Notes under the pieces: generated by a model
Told to the model about the DNA's origin: nothing
The model's database searches: none
The model's input: only the letters and a program-made list of their open reading frames with translations
Shown: in pieces, positions 24,503 to 32,916 of the stretch
How the letters are laid out: every line of letters begins with the position of its first letter
Numbering within the stretch: position 1 is the first letter of the stretch
Source of the DNA: Marivita sp. XM-24bin2
GTDB taxonomy: Bacteria; Pseudomonadota; Alphaproteobacteria; Rhodobacterales; Rhodobacteraceae
Direction: 5' to 3'
Assembly: GCA_003149565.1 (NCBI GenBank)
Contig: QCWH01000073.1
Span: forward strand, 1-34,261
DNA length: 34,261 nt
Made by a program: the position numbers and the translations under genes

Positions 24503-27237
24503 ATAAAGCCATCGAGATAGTGAAGAATATGGTCGAGAGTGGCCTTTACAATCAGCCCCGGAAGACCGAAGACGAGCTTCGCAATATGATCCGGGGAGTC
24601 GCCTCTGCGGTCCCGCCCGGCCTCAGTGATGACGAGATCGAGCAGATTGCGCGGGAGATTGAGCACAAGCAGGGCATCAAGGCTGGGCTTGGTGCGGTGG
24701 TCGACAGCGAGGATTTCGAACCTTGGCTGGATGACGCAAAGCCGTCGATCGAACCTTTCTACTGGAATCGCTACCGGAAGTTGCTGCTGCAAAATGGCCT
24801 TCCGAAGGATGTCGTGCTTACAACGGACACGGTCACGGACAAGATCCTCGGTCGGCTGGGCAACCCCGATAAGCATGTACCGTGGGATCGGCGCGGCATG
24901 GTGGTTGGCCACGTTCAAAGCGGAAAGACCGCCAACTATACCGGCCTGATCTGCAAGGCTGCAGATGCAGGGTATAGGCTGATCATCGTCATTGCCGGTA
25001 TTCACAACAACCTTCGAAACCAGACTCAGGCCCGGATCGACGAGGGGTTCATCGGCCGCGATACCGGAAGGTCCCAAGAAACGAAGAAGAGCGGGGCAAA
25101 ACACACCGTTGGCGTCGGCCATTTCGACCCTAACAATACGCCAGTCAGCCTTACCAATACGCTGCGGGACTTCAACATGGATACGGCTTCCACCAACACG
25201 AGCGAGATCGACTCGTACAAGGTACCTGTCGTCCTCGTGATCAAGAAGAACCATAGGACGCTCGCGAACCTGCTAGATTGGCTCAAGGACAACAGCGCCC
25301 GTGGCGATCAGGAGATGATCGACCAGCCGATGCTCCTGATTGATGACGAAGCCGACAACGCATCGGTCAATACGAAGTATGGCAAGAAGCTTGTCACGAC
25401 GATCAATGGGCAAATTCGGGACCTGCTAAACATGTTCCATCGAAGCTGTTACGTCGGGTACACGGCGACGCCATTCGCCAACATCTTTATTGACCCCGAT
25501 CAAGATGACGAGATGTACAATGAAGACCTCTTTCCGAGGGATTTCATCATCGGCCTTGACGCGCCCACCAACTACTTCGGCCCGACCAAGATCTTCGTGG
25601 ATGGACTGCCGGAGGACGGCGTTCCAACCTGGCTTCGTTACATCACCGACAACGATGACATTCTGCCGTTAAAGCACAAGATTGATCATGAGCTCGATGC
25701 GCTGCCGTCGTCGCTGACGCGGGCACTGCGTACCTTTCTGCTCGCAAGGACCATCAGAAACATGCGCGGGCAGCAGGCGGCCCATTGCTCGATGCTTGTA
25801 AACGCGAGCCGTTTCACCGCCGTTCAGGGCCACCTGCGAAACCGCCTTCACGACACGCTCGAGCGTGTCCAGAATTCAGTTCGCATCAATGCGAGTCGGG
25901 GCGCGGCCGCATTGAGTGATCCGGAGATTGCCGCGCTCCATGGCGTCTGGCAGGAAGAGTACTACGACACTGAATTCGATTGGCCATCCATCCAGTCCGA
26001 GCTGCTTGATGCTATCGCTTCCGCCAAGATCGTCGAGGTAAACAGCCGCGCCAATGATCTGGACTATTCGAGCTCCGGAGAACGGGGCCAGACCGTTGTC
26101 GCCGTCGGTGGGTTCTCGTTGTCACGCGGGCTGACGCTGGAAGGGCTGACCGTTACCTGGTTCCTGCGCAACACCATGATGTACGACACCCTCATGCAGA
26201 TGGGACGGTGGTTCGGCTATCGGAACGGCTACGAGGACCTTTGCCGCATATGGATGCCCAGTGAGGCAATAGATTGGTATGCATTCATCGCCAATGCTGC
26301 CGATGAACTGCATGATGAGTTGCGCACCATGGAAAAGGCCAAGGCGACTCCGCGAATGTTTGGTCTTGCGGTGCGGAGCCACCCCGCCTCTTTGCTGGTG
26401 ACTGCGCGAAATAAGTTGGGGTCCGGCCAGAAGGTCACTATGCGGATTGGCCTATCCAATAAGTTCGTGGAAACCGCCAAAGTCAGCATCAAACCTGGTG
26501 ATCTCACCGCCAATCTTGAACTCGCGAAATCTCTGATCTCGAAAATTAACGCCGGGACGTTTCATGAAGAGAGAACCCAATGGGGCAGACTCATAAGAGG
26601 CGTTCCGGTGGGCTACGTAGATGAATTTCTCGCGGGCTGGCGCAATGAAGATCGCAGTGTGACGACAGACCCCCGTCCTATCCGTAGCTATATCCGCGCG
26701 AGAAAAAGCGACCAGTTGCGGACATGGGACGTTCTCATCCCAAGTCTGGAAAAGGGAACAACGGACGACACACTGGGAACCGGCGTTGTTCCGGCGAACC
26801 GTTCTGTTGACCTTCGTGACCTAAAGCATGAGTTCATGTCTTTCAGTGGCAAGAAAATGAGAGTTGCGTCTCGTGGTATTGAAAAAGCTGGGGTCGACGT
26901 GTCGAAGGCTCAAACTGCGGAAGCAAAGTACCGAGCGAAGGCGGGAAGATCGGAAGTTGAACGAGTGAACTATCCGGACTCGATCTATCGGAAAGAAAGG
27001 GATCTAGGCCTTTTTATTCTGCATTTCGTAAAGGGCAGAGCACCTAAAGGAGAAGAATCCAAGAAGGAGGCTACGTTGATCCCGTCGGATCCCGTAGTTG
27101 CTTGGGGAATAAGCCTGCCCGAATCCAAATATGAGGATGAAGGCGAAGAGTTCATTGTAAACACCGTGAAATTCAGAGAGCTTTTCGGGGAAGACGACGA
27201 GGACGATGATCAGGAGGCTGAACTTGAAGCCTCGTGA
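24499..27237 (+). CDS. Z1-domain superfamily II helicase-like ATPase
   Basis: A 912-residue protein. Walker A GHVQSGKT lies at 137-144, DEAD-type motif II LLIDDEADNAS (Asp282-Asp286) next, and motif III GYTATPFAN (TATP 322-325). The Z1 core (about 400-640) contains the conserved SRGLTLEGL (542-550) and QMGRWFGYR (567-575), corresponding to helicase motifs V and VI. The C-terminus (640-912) is variable and ends in a very acidic tail. The ATG at 24499 overlaps the previous stop and is preferred to an in-frame ATG at 24448. Z1 proteins accompany GHKL ATPases in R-M-like loci and probably translocate on or open DNA for the nuclease. Confidence 0.92.
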   Translation: MNKAIEIVKNMVESGLYNQPRKTEDELRNMIRGVASAVPPGLSDDEIEQIAREIEHKQGIKAGLGAVVDSEDFEPWLDDAKPSIEPFYWNRYRKLLLQNGLPKDVVLTTDTVTDKILGRLGNPDKHVPWDRRGMVVGHVQSGKTANYTGLICKAADAGYRLIIVIAGIHNNLRNQTQARIDEGFIGRDTGRSQETKKSGAKHTVGVGHFDPNNTPVSLTNTLRDFNMDTASTNTSEIDSYKVPVVLVIKKNHRTLANLLDWLKDNSARGDQEMIDQPMLLIDDEADNASVNTKYGKKLVTTINGQIRDLLNMFHRSCYVGYTATPFANIFIDPDQDDEMYNEDLFPRDFIIGLDAPTNYFGPTKIFVDGLPEDGVPTWLRYITDNDDILPLKHKIDHELDALPSSLTRALRTFLLARTIRNMRGQQAAHCSMLVNASRFTAVQGHLRNRLHDTLERVQNSVRINASRGAAALSDPEIAALHGVWQEEYYDTEFDWPSIQSELLDAIASAKIVEVNSRANDLDYSSSGERGQTVVAVGGFSLSRGLTLEGLTVTWFLRNTMMYDTLMQMGRWFGYRNGYEDLCRIWMPSEAIDWYAFIANAADELHDELRTMEKAKATPRMFGLAVRSHPASLLVTARNKLGSGQKVTMRIGLSNKFVETAKVSIKPGDLTANLELAKSLISKINAGTFHEERTQWGRLIRGVPVGYVDEFLAGWRNEDRSVTTDPRPIRSYIRARKSDQLRTWDVLIPSLEKGTTDDTLGTGVVPANRSVDLRDLKHEFMSFSGKKMRVASRGIEKAGVDVSKAQTAEAKYRAKAGRSEVERVNYPDSIYRKERDLGLFILHFVKGRAPKGEESKKEATLIPSDPVVAWGISLPESKYEDEGEEFIVNTVKFRELFGEDDEDDDQEAELEAS

Positions 27238-28186
27238 TCCTTGGGACAGGCTCGATCCGGACGACGCAAAGCGGGTCGATGTCGCGGGCCGCTTCGATTT
27301 CTTCTGGGTGGTACTGGAAGCGGGCATGCCAGGCCTGATGTTGAGCCTGCCCGGCCTGCCGCAACCATTGCCGCGACTACCGAAGTTGAAGAACCTTGTC
27401 GCTTCGTTCCGCCCTGTTTCAGGTGGATCAGCATACGTTTTGGGCCTCAAGGAAAAAAGCCAAGTCGAGATCTTTGAAACACTTTGCCGGGATGTGGTCG
27501 AGGCCGGCGAAGCAGGCGCGGATCGCGATGAGGCGCTCTCGCGCGCGCTTCAACGCACGCGGCGTTGGTATCACCTTCTGCGCGGAGGAAAGAGCAATGG
27601 GCTGTCAGTTGAAGAGCAGCGAGGTCTTGTCGGCGAGTTGGCATTCCTTAGGGAGCTGGTGGCCGTGCTTGGACCGGACACAGCGATCGAGGCTTGGACC
27701 GGTCCCACCGGCTCGGCGAAGGATTTCGAGCTGATTGGAAGTTGCGTCGAAGTGAAGGCAAGGCGTGTAGCGGCAAAGCCGTTTGTGACCATTTCATCCG
27801 AAGATCAGCTTGCAGATGTCGAAGGCAGCCGCCTTTGCCTACGTGTGGTCAACGTTGCGTCAGCCGTTCTGCCGGAAGGTCAGAGCTTCCATGATCACGT
27901 GCGAAGGACTGCTGAGATGTTCGAAGAAGAGGGCGCGGCGTTCGAAGCATGGGAGGAGACGCTCTATTCAACGGGATATGATCCTGAGAACGACTACGAC
28001 GACAGGCGATGGCTTCTTGGCGCTGCGACCGATTTTGAGGTGACAGAGGGCTTCCCACGGATTTCCGTGCCTCTTGCACCAGGCGTGGAGAATGTCCGGT
28101 ATGCGATCGCTCTCGATGCCTGCGAACCGTTCAAACTGGAAGGAGATCTGATCGACGTGATCCGTAAGGGGCTTGAGCATGAGTGA
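27224..28186 (+). CDS. PD-(D/E)XK nuclease-fold protein (DUF4420-like)
   Basis: A 320-residue protein. Nuclease core: Glu138 in RGLVGELAFL, Asp167 in SAKDFELIG and Glu176-x-Lys178 in CVEVKAR, together a complete E-D-ExK site. It is probably the DNA-cleaving subunit of the locus. Start choice is unusual. An ATG at 27206 exists, but a perfect AGGAGG (27212-27217) lies inside that frame and sits 6 bases before a TTG at 27224, so TTG initiation is favoured. The gene then overlaps the Z1 gene by 14 bases. The stop overlaps the AIPR gene start. Confidence 0.85.
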   Translation: MKPRDPWDRLDPDDAKRVDVAGRFDFFWVVLEAGMPGLMLSLPGLPQPLPRLPKLKNLVASFRPVSGGSAYVLGLKEKSQVEIFETLCRDVVEAGEAGADRDEALSRALQRTRRWYHLLRGGKSNGLSVEEQRGLVGELAFLRELVAVLGPDTAIEAWTGPTGSAKDFELIGSCVEVKARRVAAKPFVTISSEDQLADVEGSRLCLRVVNVASAVLPEGQSFHDHVRRTAEMFEEEGAAFEAWEETLYSTGYDPENDYDDRRWLLGAATDFEVTEGFPRISVPLAPGVENVRYAIALDACEPFKLEGDLIDVIRKGLEHE

Positions 28187-30263
28187 TCTCGAAGAATTTC
28201 ATCATGAGCTTATCGCAGATATCCAGGGCGATGCCGACGTCCTTGGACTTGTCACAGTGGAAGCGTTCTTCGAAAAAGTCGGAGAGCTGCTCACGGAGGC
28301 CGGCGAATTGGACGGCGCAAGCCGTGCCTATTTCGGTGATGCAATTGCGGGTCACCAAGCAAGGATCGATGGTTACGGTGGTGACCCTCGTGACGGGGAT
28401 GGAATTCTGAGTTTAGTTCTGTGCGATTTCTCGATCACTGACGATGTGAGGCTCATCTATAAGAACGATCTTCAAACCCTATTGAACCGTCTATATCGAT
28501 TCCTGAAGGCAAGTTTGGATCGGGGTTTTCGCGAGCGAATCCAAGATCACCGTTATGCGTTTGGCGTAGCGGATCTCATCGCCACGACTTGGAAAGATAT
28601 CGAGAAGATCAAATTAATCATTGTTTCGAATGCCGATTCAAGGACCCAAGCCGACGCGGCGAATGTCAAGGATCTTGATGGCAAACCGGTTACCCTCAGC
28701 GTCTGGGACCTGAAGCGTCTCAAGCAATACATGGAACAGGGCCAGGCGCGGGCGAACCTGATCATCGATTTCGACAGGGATTTCGGTGGCAGCGTTCCCC
28801 TTCTTGCGGCCTCCGGAAGCGACAGTTCGCTCGAAAGCTATCTCGCGGTCATTCCCGGAATACAGTTGGCAGCCATCTACGACAAGTGGGGACCGCGCCT
28901 GCTAGAGGCCAACGTCAGAAGCTTTCTGCAGGCACGCGGTAAGGTGAACCAAGGCATTCGCAACACGATCCGCGATGAGCCGCACATGTTCTTTTCCTAC
29001 AATAACGGCCTCAGTGCGACGGCCGACGCGATCGAGATGGAACAGACCGATCAGGGCCTCCAGCTGGTGCGGGCGGATAATCTGCAGATCGTCAACGGCG
29101 GTCAGACAACAGCCTCACTGCACGCGGCGAGAAAGGCGTTTGCCGAGCAGTTGGATCGGGTCCACGTCCAGATGAAGCTGACCATCGTGCCGCGCGAACA
29201 ATCCGAACTCGTGGTCCCGCGCATCTCGGAATACGCAAACAGCCAGAACAAGGTGAACGCGGCGGACTTCTTCGCCAACCATCCTTTCCACATCCGAACA
29301 GAAGAGCTATCGCGCAAGGTCCTGGCGCGGGGAGAGGACGGGTATCGGGACACCAAATGGTTCTACGAGCGCGCGCGGGGGCAATATGCCGATGAACGCG
29401 GACGCAGGACCATTGCGGAGCGTAAGAGGTTCGATGCCGAATTCCCTCGATCTCAGTTCCTCACGAAGACCGACCTTGCCAAGTTCGAGAACACTTGGGC
29501 CTGCATGCCGCATATCGTGAGCCTCGGAGCGCAGAAGAACTTCGCGGAATTCGCCAAGCACATCGGCAAGCGATGGGGTTCCGAAGGAGCGGCGTTCGAT
29601 GAGCTCTGGTTCAGGCGCATGATCGCAAAGACCATCATTTTCCGGGCCACCGAAAAACTAGTCTCGGGCGCGGAATGGTACGAAGGCGGCTACCGTGCCA
29701 ACATTGTGACCTACGCGATTGCCAAGCTTGTACATGATGCAGAGGAACGGGAGATGGTCGTCGATCTGGACGCCGTCTGGAGATACCAGGATGTCTCGCC
29801 CGACTTGAAGACTGCGTTGTTGGTAGCTGCCGCCGAAGCTCAGGACGTAATCACGCACCCGCCCGAGGGCGTGCGCAACTTCAGCGAATGGGCCAAGAAG
29901 CAGGCTTGCTGGAAGGGACTGGAAGATCGGGAGTTGAGCTATCCGGAGGAAATCGACCGTGTTCTGATTTCGCCGGACCTTGCCAACGAACGGGCGAGAG
30001 AGGCCCGTGCGGACAAGGCTGTCGAGACCAGCGTCGAGGCGGAACTCGAGGTGCACAGGCTTGGCGCTGCTTTCTGGGCAGAAGCTCGGAATTGGGCGCG
30101 GGAACGTGGCCTTCTGTCTCCGCGAGAAAATGGGGTTTTGGAGACTTGCGCCGCGATCCCAAGCAAGATGCCGTCCGACAAGCAATGCGCGATCGCGATG
30201 AGCGCACTCAAGAAGCTTCAGGATGAAGGCTTCTCGCACGCGAGCCTTGAACTGACGAGTTAA
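28179..30263 (+). CDS. AIPR-domain protein (abortive infection phage resistance family)
   Basis: A 694-residue protein. The AIPR core is marked by FFSYNNGLSATAD (271-283) and LQIVNGGQTTASL (302-314), with RISEYANSQNKVNAADFFAN following. The N-terminal 200 residues are mixed alpha/beta; the C-terminal 200 are helical. AIPR proteins occur in phage-resistance loci; their enzymology is not well established. The ATG at 28179 overlaps the preceding stop by 8 bases, so the four genes GHKL, Z1, nuclease and AIPR form one tightly coupled unit. Its 3' end faces the methylase gene, with only three bases between the two stops. Confidence 0.92.
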   Translation: MSDLEEFHHELIADIQGDADVLGLVTVEAFFEKVGELLTEAGELDGASRAYFGDAIAGHQARIDGYGGDPRDGDGILSLVLCDFSITDDVRLIYKNDLQTLLNRLYRFLKASLDRGFRERIQDHRYAFGVADLIATTWKDIEKIKLIIVSNADSRTQADAANVKDLDGKPVTLSVWDLKRLKQYMEQGQARANLIIDFDRDFGGSVPLLAASGSDSSLESYLAVIPGIQLAAIYDKWGPRLLEANVRSFLQARGKVNQGIRNTIRDEPHMFFSYNNGLSATADAIEMEQTDQGLQLVRADNLQIVNGGQTTASLHAARKAFAEQLDRVHVQMKLTIVPREQSELVVPRISEYANSQNKVNAADFFANHPFHIRTEELSRKVLARGEDGYRDTKWFYERARGQYADERGRRTIAERKRFDAEFPRSQFLTKTDLAKFENTWACMPHIVSLGAQKNFAEFAKHIGKRWGSEGAAFDELWFRRMIAKTIIFRATEKLVSGAEWYEGGYRANIVTYAIAKLVHDAEEREMVVDLDAVWRYQDVSPDLKTALLVAAAEAQDVITHPPEGVRNFSEWAKKQACWKGLEDRELSYPEEIDRVLISPDLANERAREARADKAVETSVEAELEVHRLGAAFWAEARNWARERGLLSPRENGVLETCAAIPSKMPSDKQCAIAMSALKKLQDEGFSHASLELTS

Positions 30264-30266
30264 CGC

Positions 30267-31781
30267 TCAAAGGCTTTCGAATACAGGTAGTAGGGCTTCG
30301 GCAATCTGCTTAGCAAGAAATGGAGGCACTGCATTGCCAACCTGCACGAACTGCTCGGTGCGATTACCCATGAAATGGTAGTTGTCTGGGAAGGTTTGCA
30401 GCCGCGCGGCCTCGCGCACCGTCAGGCTGCGGCACTGCGTTGGGTCTGGGTGAATGAAGTAGTGCCCGTCCTTCGAGATGTGGCTTGTTACCGTAGAAGC
30501 CGGGGCTTTGCCGATCTGAACGCGGAACCTGTCATTGAACTTGCCCGTTTTCCAGTTCTTGTGGTTTGGCGCTAGGATGTCCGGAAACTGGTGCGCGCGT
30601 GGGCTAGGCCCCTCGGCTTTCGCGAAACACGCGGCGTAGAGGTAGCGCGCAAGATCGGATGGCATATGGCCTCGGGTTTCGTGACCTGAGACGCCGATGA
30701 GCTTCGGGTCGTCCAGAAACGCAGCGAGTCCCGGCTGCAGCTTACTGGAAAGAGGTTTTCTTACGTTGCTGGCGCGACCCAACTGCGAAGTCGCTAGAAG
30801 TCGTTCCTCGACCCGATCCAGCTCGTTCAGAAAGCTGCCAAAGTTATCGCCCGGATAATCCCGGACGATCTTGCCGACAGACTCGATCGCGTCGACCACC
30901 GCGTCGTACCAAGCGTGCTCGTCATCGCGTCTGCTCAACCCGCTTCGCAGCCTCGGCAGGCCTGTCAACATGTCCCTGACTGGAACCAAGGCGTTTTGCT
31001 GGTGAAGTTTCGGGGTGAAGTCACAGGCGACATCCGACCTGATCCCGACGATGATGACCCGGTGCCGTGCCTGTGGAATTCCGTGGTCCTCGGCGCGGAT
31101 AACGAAGTCCTTTGGTTCGGGTTTTGAGTCTGACTGGACGCCGGCCGAAAGGGAAACGAGCCTGTAGCCCGAGCCAGCGCGCTCGAGGTCGGAAGCGACC
31201 TGCTCAAAGATCGCCAACCCCTCGACAGACGAGGAAAGCATACCCTTCACGTTCTCCATGACGAACACCGCAGGGTTTAACTCGTTCAGGACGCGGCAAT
31301 ACTCGCGATATAGGAAGTGCCGGTGGTCATCCTTCGGTCTGTAATCCCGGATACCGGCGTTTCTCGACCGTCCGGCGAGCGAATAGGCTTGGCAGGGAGG
31401 GCCGCCGATCAGGAGAGTGCGATCACCGGCCAATCGCTTTGTCGCAGACATCCTCTCGGAGAGTATGGCTGCTGTATCCGGTTTTCCGAGCTCTGCGCAT
31501 AGTGCCTCGTTTTCGGCAGCTTTCCATTGCTGAGGGTACAGAGCTTTCCAATCCGGGCATTCGTGCTTCCCGGCAATCCATGAATAGTACTCCTGTGGAA
31601 ACTCATCAAATTGGCGCAAGAATGCGCGGAGTCTCAGTGTCTTGTGCGCGGCACGATCCTTTTCGATTGAGACGGCGGTTTCATAGGCGCGCGATCCATC
31701 GTTCCTCTTGCAAGAAGAGAATCCTTCACCGAGCCCTCCCGGGCCTGAAAACAGATCAACGATTTGAACGGGTTTCGACAC
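30267..31781 (-). CDS. dcm: DNA (cytosine-5) methyltransferase
   Basis: A 504-residue C5-methyltransferase with motif I VDLFSGPGG (Phe11-Gly16), motif IV GGPPCQAYS (nucleophile Cys130), motif VI ENVKG (176-180), motif VIII QARHR (237-241) and motifs IX/X with LTVREAARLQTFPD and QVGNAVPPFLAKQIAEAL. All catalytic motifs are intact. It would protect host DNA from the neighbouring nuclease. The start is uncertain: a GTG at 31781 gives MSKPVQIVDLFSG with GAAGAG upstream and leaves a 67-base divergent gap to vsr. An ATG at 31859 would overlap vsr by 11 bases and has no ribosome-binding site. The gene is convergent with the AIPR operon. The target sequence is not predictable here. Confidence 0.95.
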   Translation of the reverse strand: MSKPVQIVDLFSGPGGLGEGFSSCKRNDGSRAYETAVSIEKDRAAHKTLRLRAFLRQFDEFPQEYYSWIAGKHECPDWKALYPQQWKAAENEALCAELGKPDTAAILSERMSATKRLAGDRTLLIGGPPCQAYSLAGRSRNAGIRDYRPKDDHRHFLYREYCRVLNELNPAVFVMENVKGMLSSSVEGLAIFEQVASDLERAGSGYRLVSLSAGVQSDSKPEPKDFVIRAEDHGIPQARHRVIIVGIRSDVACDFTPKLHQQNALVPVRDMLTGLPRLRSGLSRRDDEHAWYDAVVDAIESVGKIVRDYPGDNFGSFLNELDRVEERLLATSQLGRASNVRKPLSSKLQPGLAAFLDDPKLIGVSGHETRGHMPSDLARYLYAACFAKAEGPSPRAHQFPDILAPNHKNWKTGKFNDRFRVQIGKAPASTVTSHISKDGHYFIHPDPTQCRSLTVREAARLQTFPDNYHFMGNRTEQFVQVGNAVPPFLAKQIAEALLPVFESL

Positions 31782-31848
31782 TTCACTGCTCTTCGCTGCC
31801 CCTGCCTTACCTCTTTCCAGGTTTTCGCAGACATGGCAAGGAGGAGAG
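31782..31848. promoter_or_regulatory. Divergent dcm/vsr promoter region
   Basis: The 67-base gap between the preferred dcm start (minus) and vsr start (plus). AAGGAGGAG directly before the vsr ATG is a strong ribosome-binding site. No clear -35/-10 pair is visible; promoters may extend into the genes. Confidence 0.35.
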
Positions 31849-32345
31849 ATGGTGGACATCGTCGATGCCGCGACTCGCTCCCGCATGATGGCAGGGATAA
31901 AGGGAAAAACACGAGGCCTGAACTGGCGCTCCGTCTGGCACTGCACGCACGCGGCTTCCGCTACCGTCTTCACTCAAAGAAAGTCCACGGACGACCGGAC
32001 CTCGTCCTTCCCAAGCACCGCGCCGTCATCTTTGTGCACGGTTGCTTCTGGAATCGGCATGAGGGATGCCGCTACTCTACCACTCCCGCGACGCGCGTAG
32101 CGTTCTGGCAGAAAAAGTTCGAGGCGAATATTGCTCGGGACAGCGCCGTTCGCGGAGCGCTGCTTGCGGCGGGCTGGCGCGTTGCGACGATCTGGGAGTG
32201 CGCCTTACAAAAGCCCGAACAGGTCGCGGCACCGGCCGACCAGCTTTCACGATGGTTGCTCTCAGAAACGGAGACGCTCGAGCTCAGCAAACGCGAGGTC
32301 TCGCCACCCACAGGAGAAGGTGAAGATGTCAGCTCGTCCAGCTGA
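31849..32345 (+). pseudogene. vsr: Vsr-type very-short-patch endonuclease, frameshifted
   Basis: The start MVDIVDAATRSRMMAGIKG is in one frame. The remainder, NTRPELALRLALHARGFRYR, HGRPDLVLPKHRAVIFVHG, CFWNRHEGCRY, FWQKKFEANIARD and GWRVATIWECAL, continues one base back. The change falls at an A5 run (31905-31909) where six A residues would restore Vsr. Either a one-base deletion (or sequencing error) has broken the gene, or ribosomes shift by -1: GGGAAAA (31902-31908) is in the correct phase for a slippery heptamer. The catalytic Asp of GRPDLVLP is present. The residue after GCFW is Asn where Vsr enzymes usually have His. In this locus type Vsr may nick T:G mismatches from deaminated methylcytosine. 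Confidence 0.85.
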
Positions 32346-32394
32346 TTGGTTCAGGCCGGCAGGGTATGATGCGCCTGGTGAATGTTCGAACTGA
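32326..32394 (+). pseudogene. 5' end of the next defence gene, cut at the island border
   Basis: An ATG at 32326, with AGGAG before it, overlaps the end of vsr and reads MSARPADWFRPAGYDAPGEC, then Ser, Asn and a stop. The good ribosome-binding site and overlap mimic the coupling used elsewhere in the locus. This suggests the beginning of a further gene whose body was lost when the right border was rearranged. The remaining bases to the IS start near 32484 (32395-32483) show no gene. Confidence 0.4.
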
Positions 32395-32599
32395 GTGTCT
32401 TCTTGCGCACGCCACTGGCGTCGAAGCGTTTAATCGGGAACTCCGCAAAGCCATTTTATTTCAGAGGCTTGCAACCTATTCAGTCCGCCCTGAACAACAT
32501 ACAAGCTGTTGATAACGAATGATTAAACGATGATTTCAGTGGCCATGAATTGCAAGGTTTTGTACTATTGCATTGAAAACCCTGCAATTTGATCCTGCC

Positions 32600-32830
32600 A
32601 TGAAACATCGTAATCGCCCGCCTGAACAAGATGATCTTCTGCGCCCGCGCCTCGTTGACTTGATCGATATGCGCCACGAACTGGTGAAGCTGGCCGCGTT
32701 GATCGATTGGGAGTTCTTCGAGCGGGAATGGGCCGGTTTCTTTCCGTCAGGAACCGGGCGCCCGGCGACACAGCCGCGGCTTGTAGCGGGTTTGATGTAT
32801 CTTCAACATCTGCATCGTCTGTCTGATGAG
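32600..32830 (+). pseudogene. IS5-family transposase, 5' part, disrupted by insertion
   Basis: An ATG at 32600 encodes MKHRNRPPEQDDLLRPR through RPATQPRLVAGLMYL and HRLSDE, ending at codon GAG 32828-32830 where the IS110-family element begins. The frame resumes at 34218 with AVVERWVENPYYQH. Removing the insert gives a continuous match to the left copy, with one synonymous difference at the junction codon (GAG versus GAA). The disrupted gene cannot give full-length protein. Confidence 0.85.
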
Positions 32831-32835
32831 ATGGA

Positions 32836-32848
32836 GTGGTTGCCGCCC
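32836..32848 (+). repeat. Left subterminal inverted repeat of the IS1111-type element
   Basis: GTGGTTGCCGCCC is a perfect complement of the right repeat at 34200-34212 and lies five bases inside the left boundary. Confidence 0.85.
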
Positions 32849-32916
32849 TCCCAAAACGGCATCGCAATGTGCCAAGGTCGTGGTGCTCAACGCCACACAA
32901 ACAGGAGGACGGCGAG

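Noticed and set aside
23258-25254. Long minus-strand frames over the GHKL and Z1 genes
   Set aside because: The opposite strand carries full ATPase and helicase motifs. The antisense frames show no motifs.
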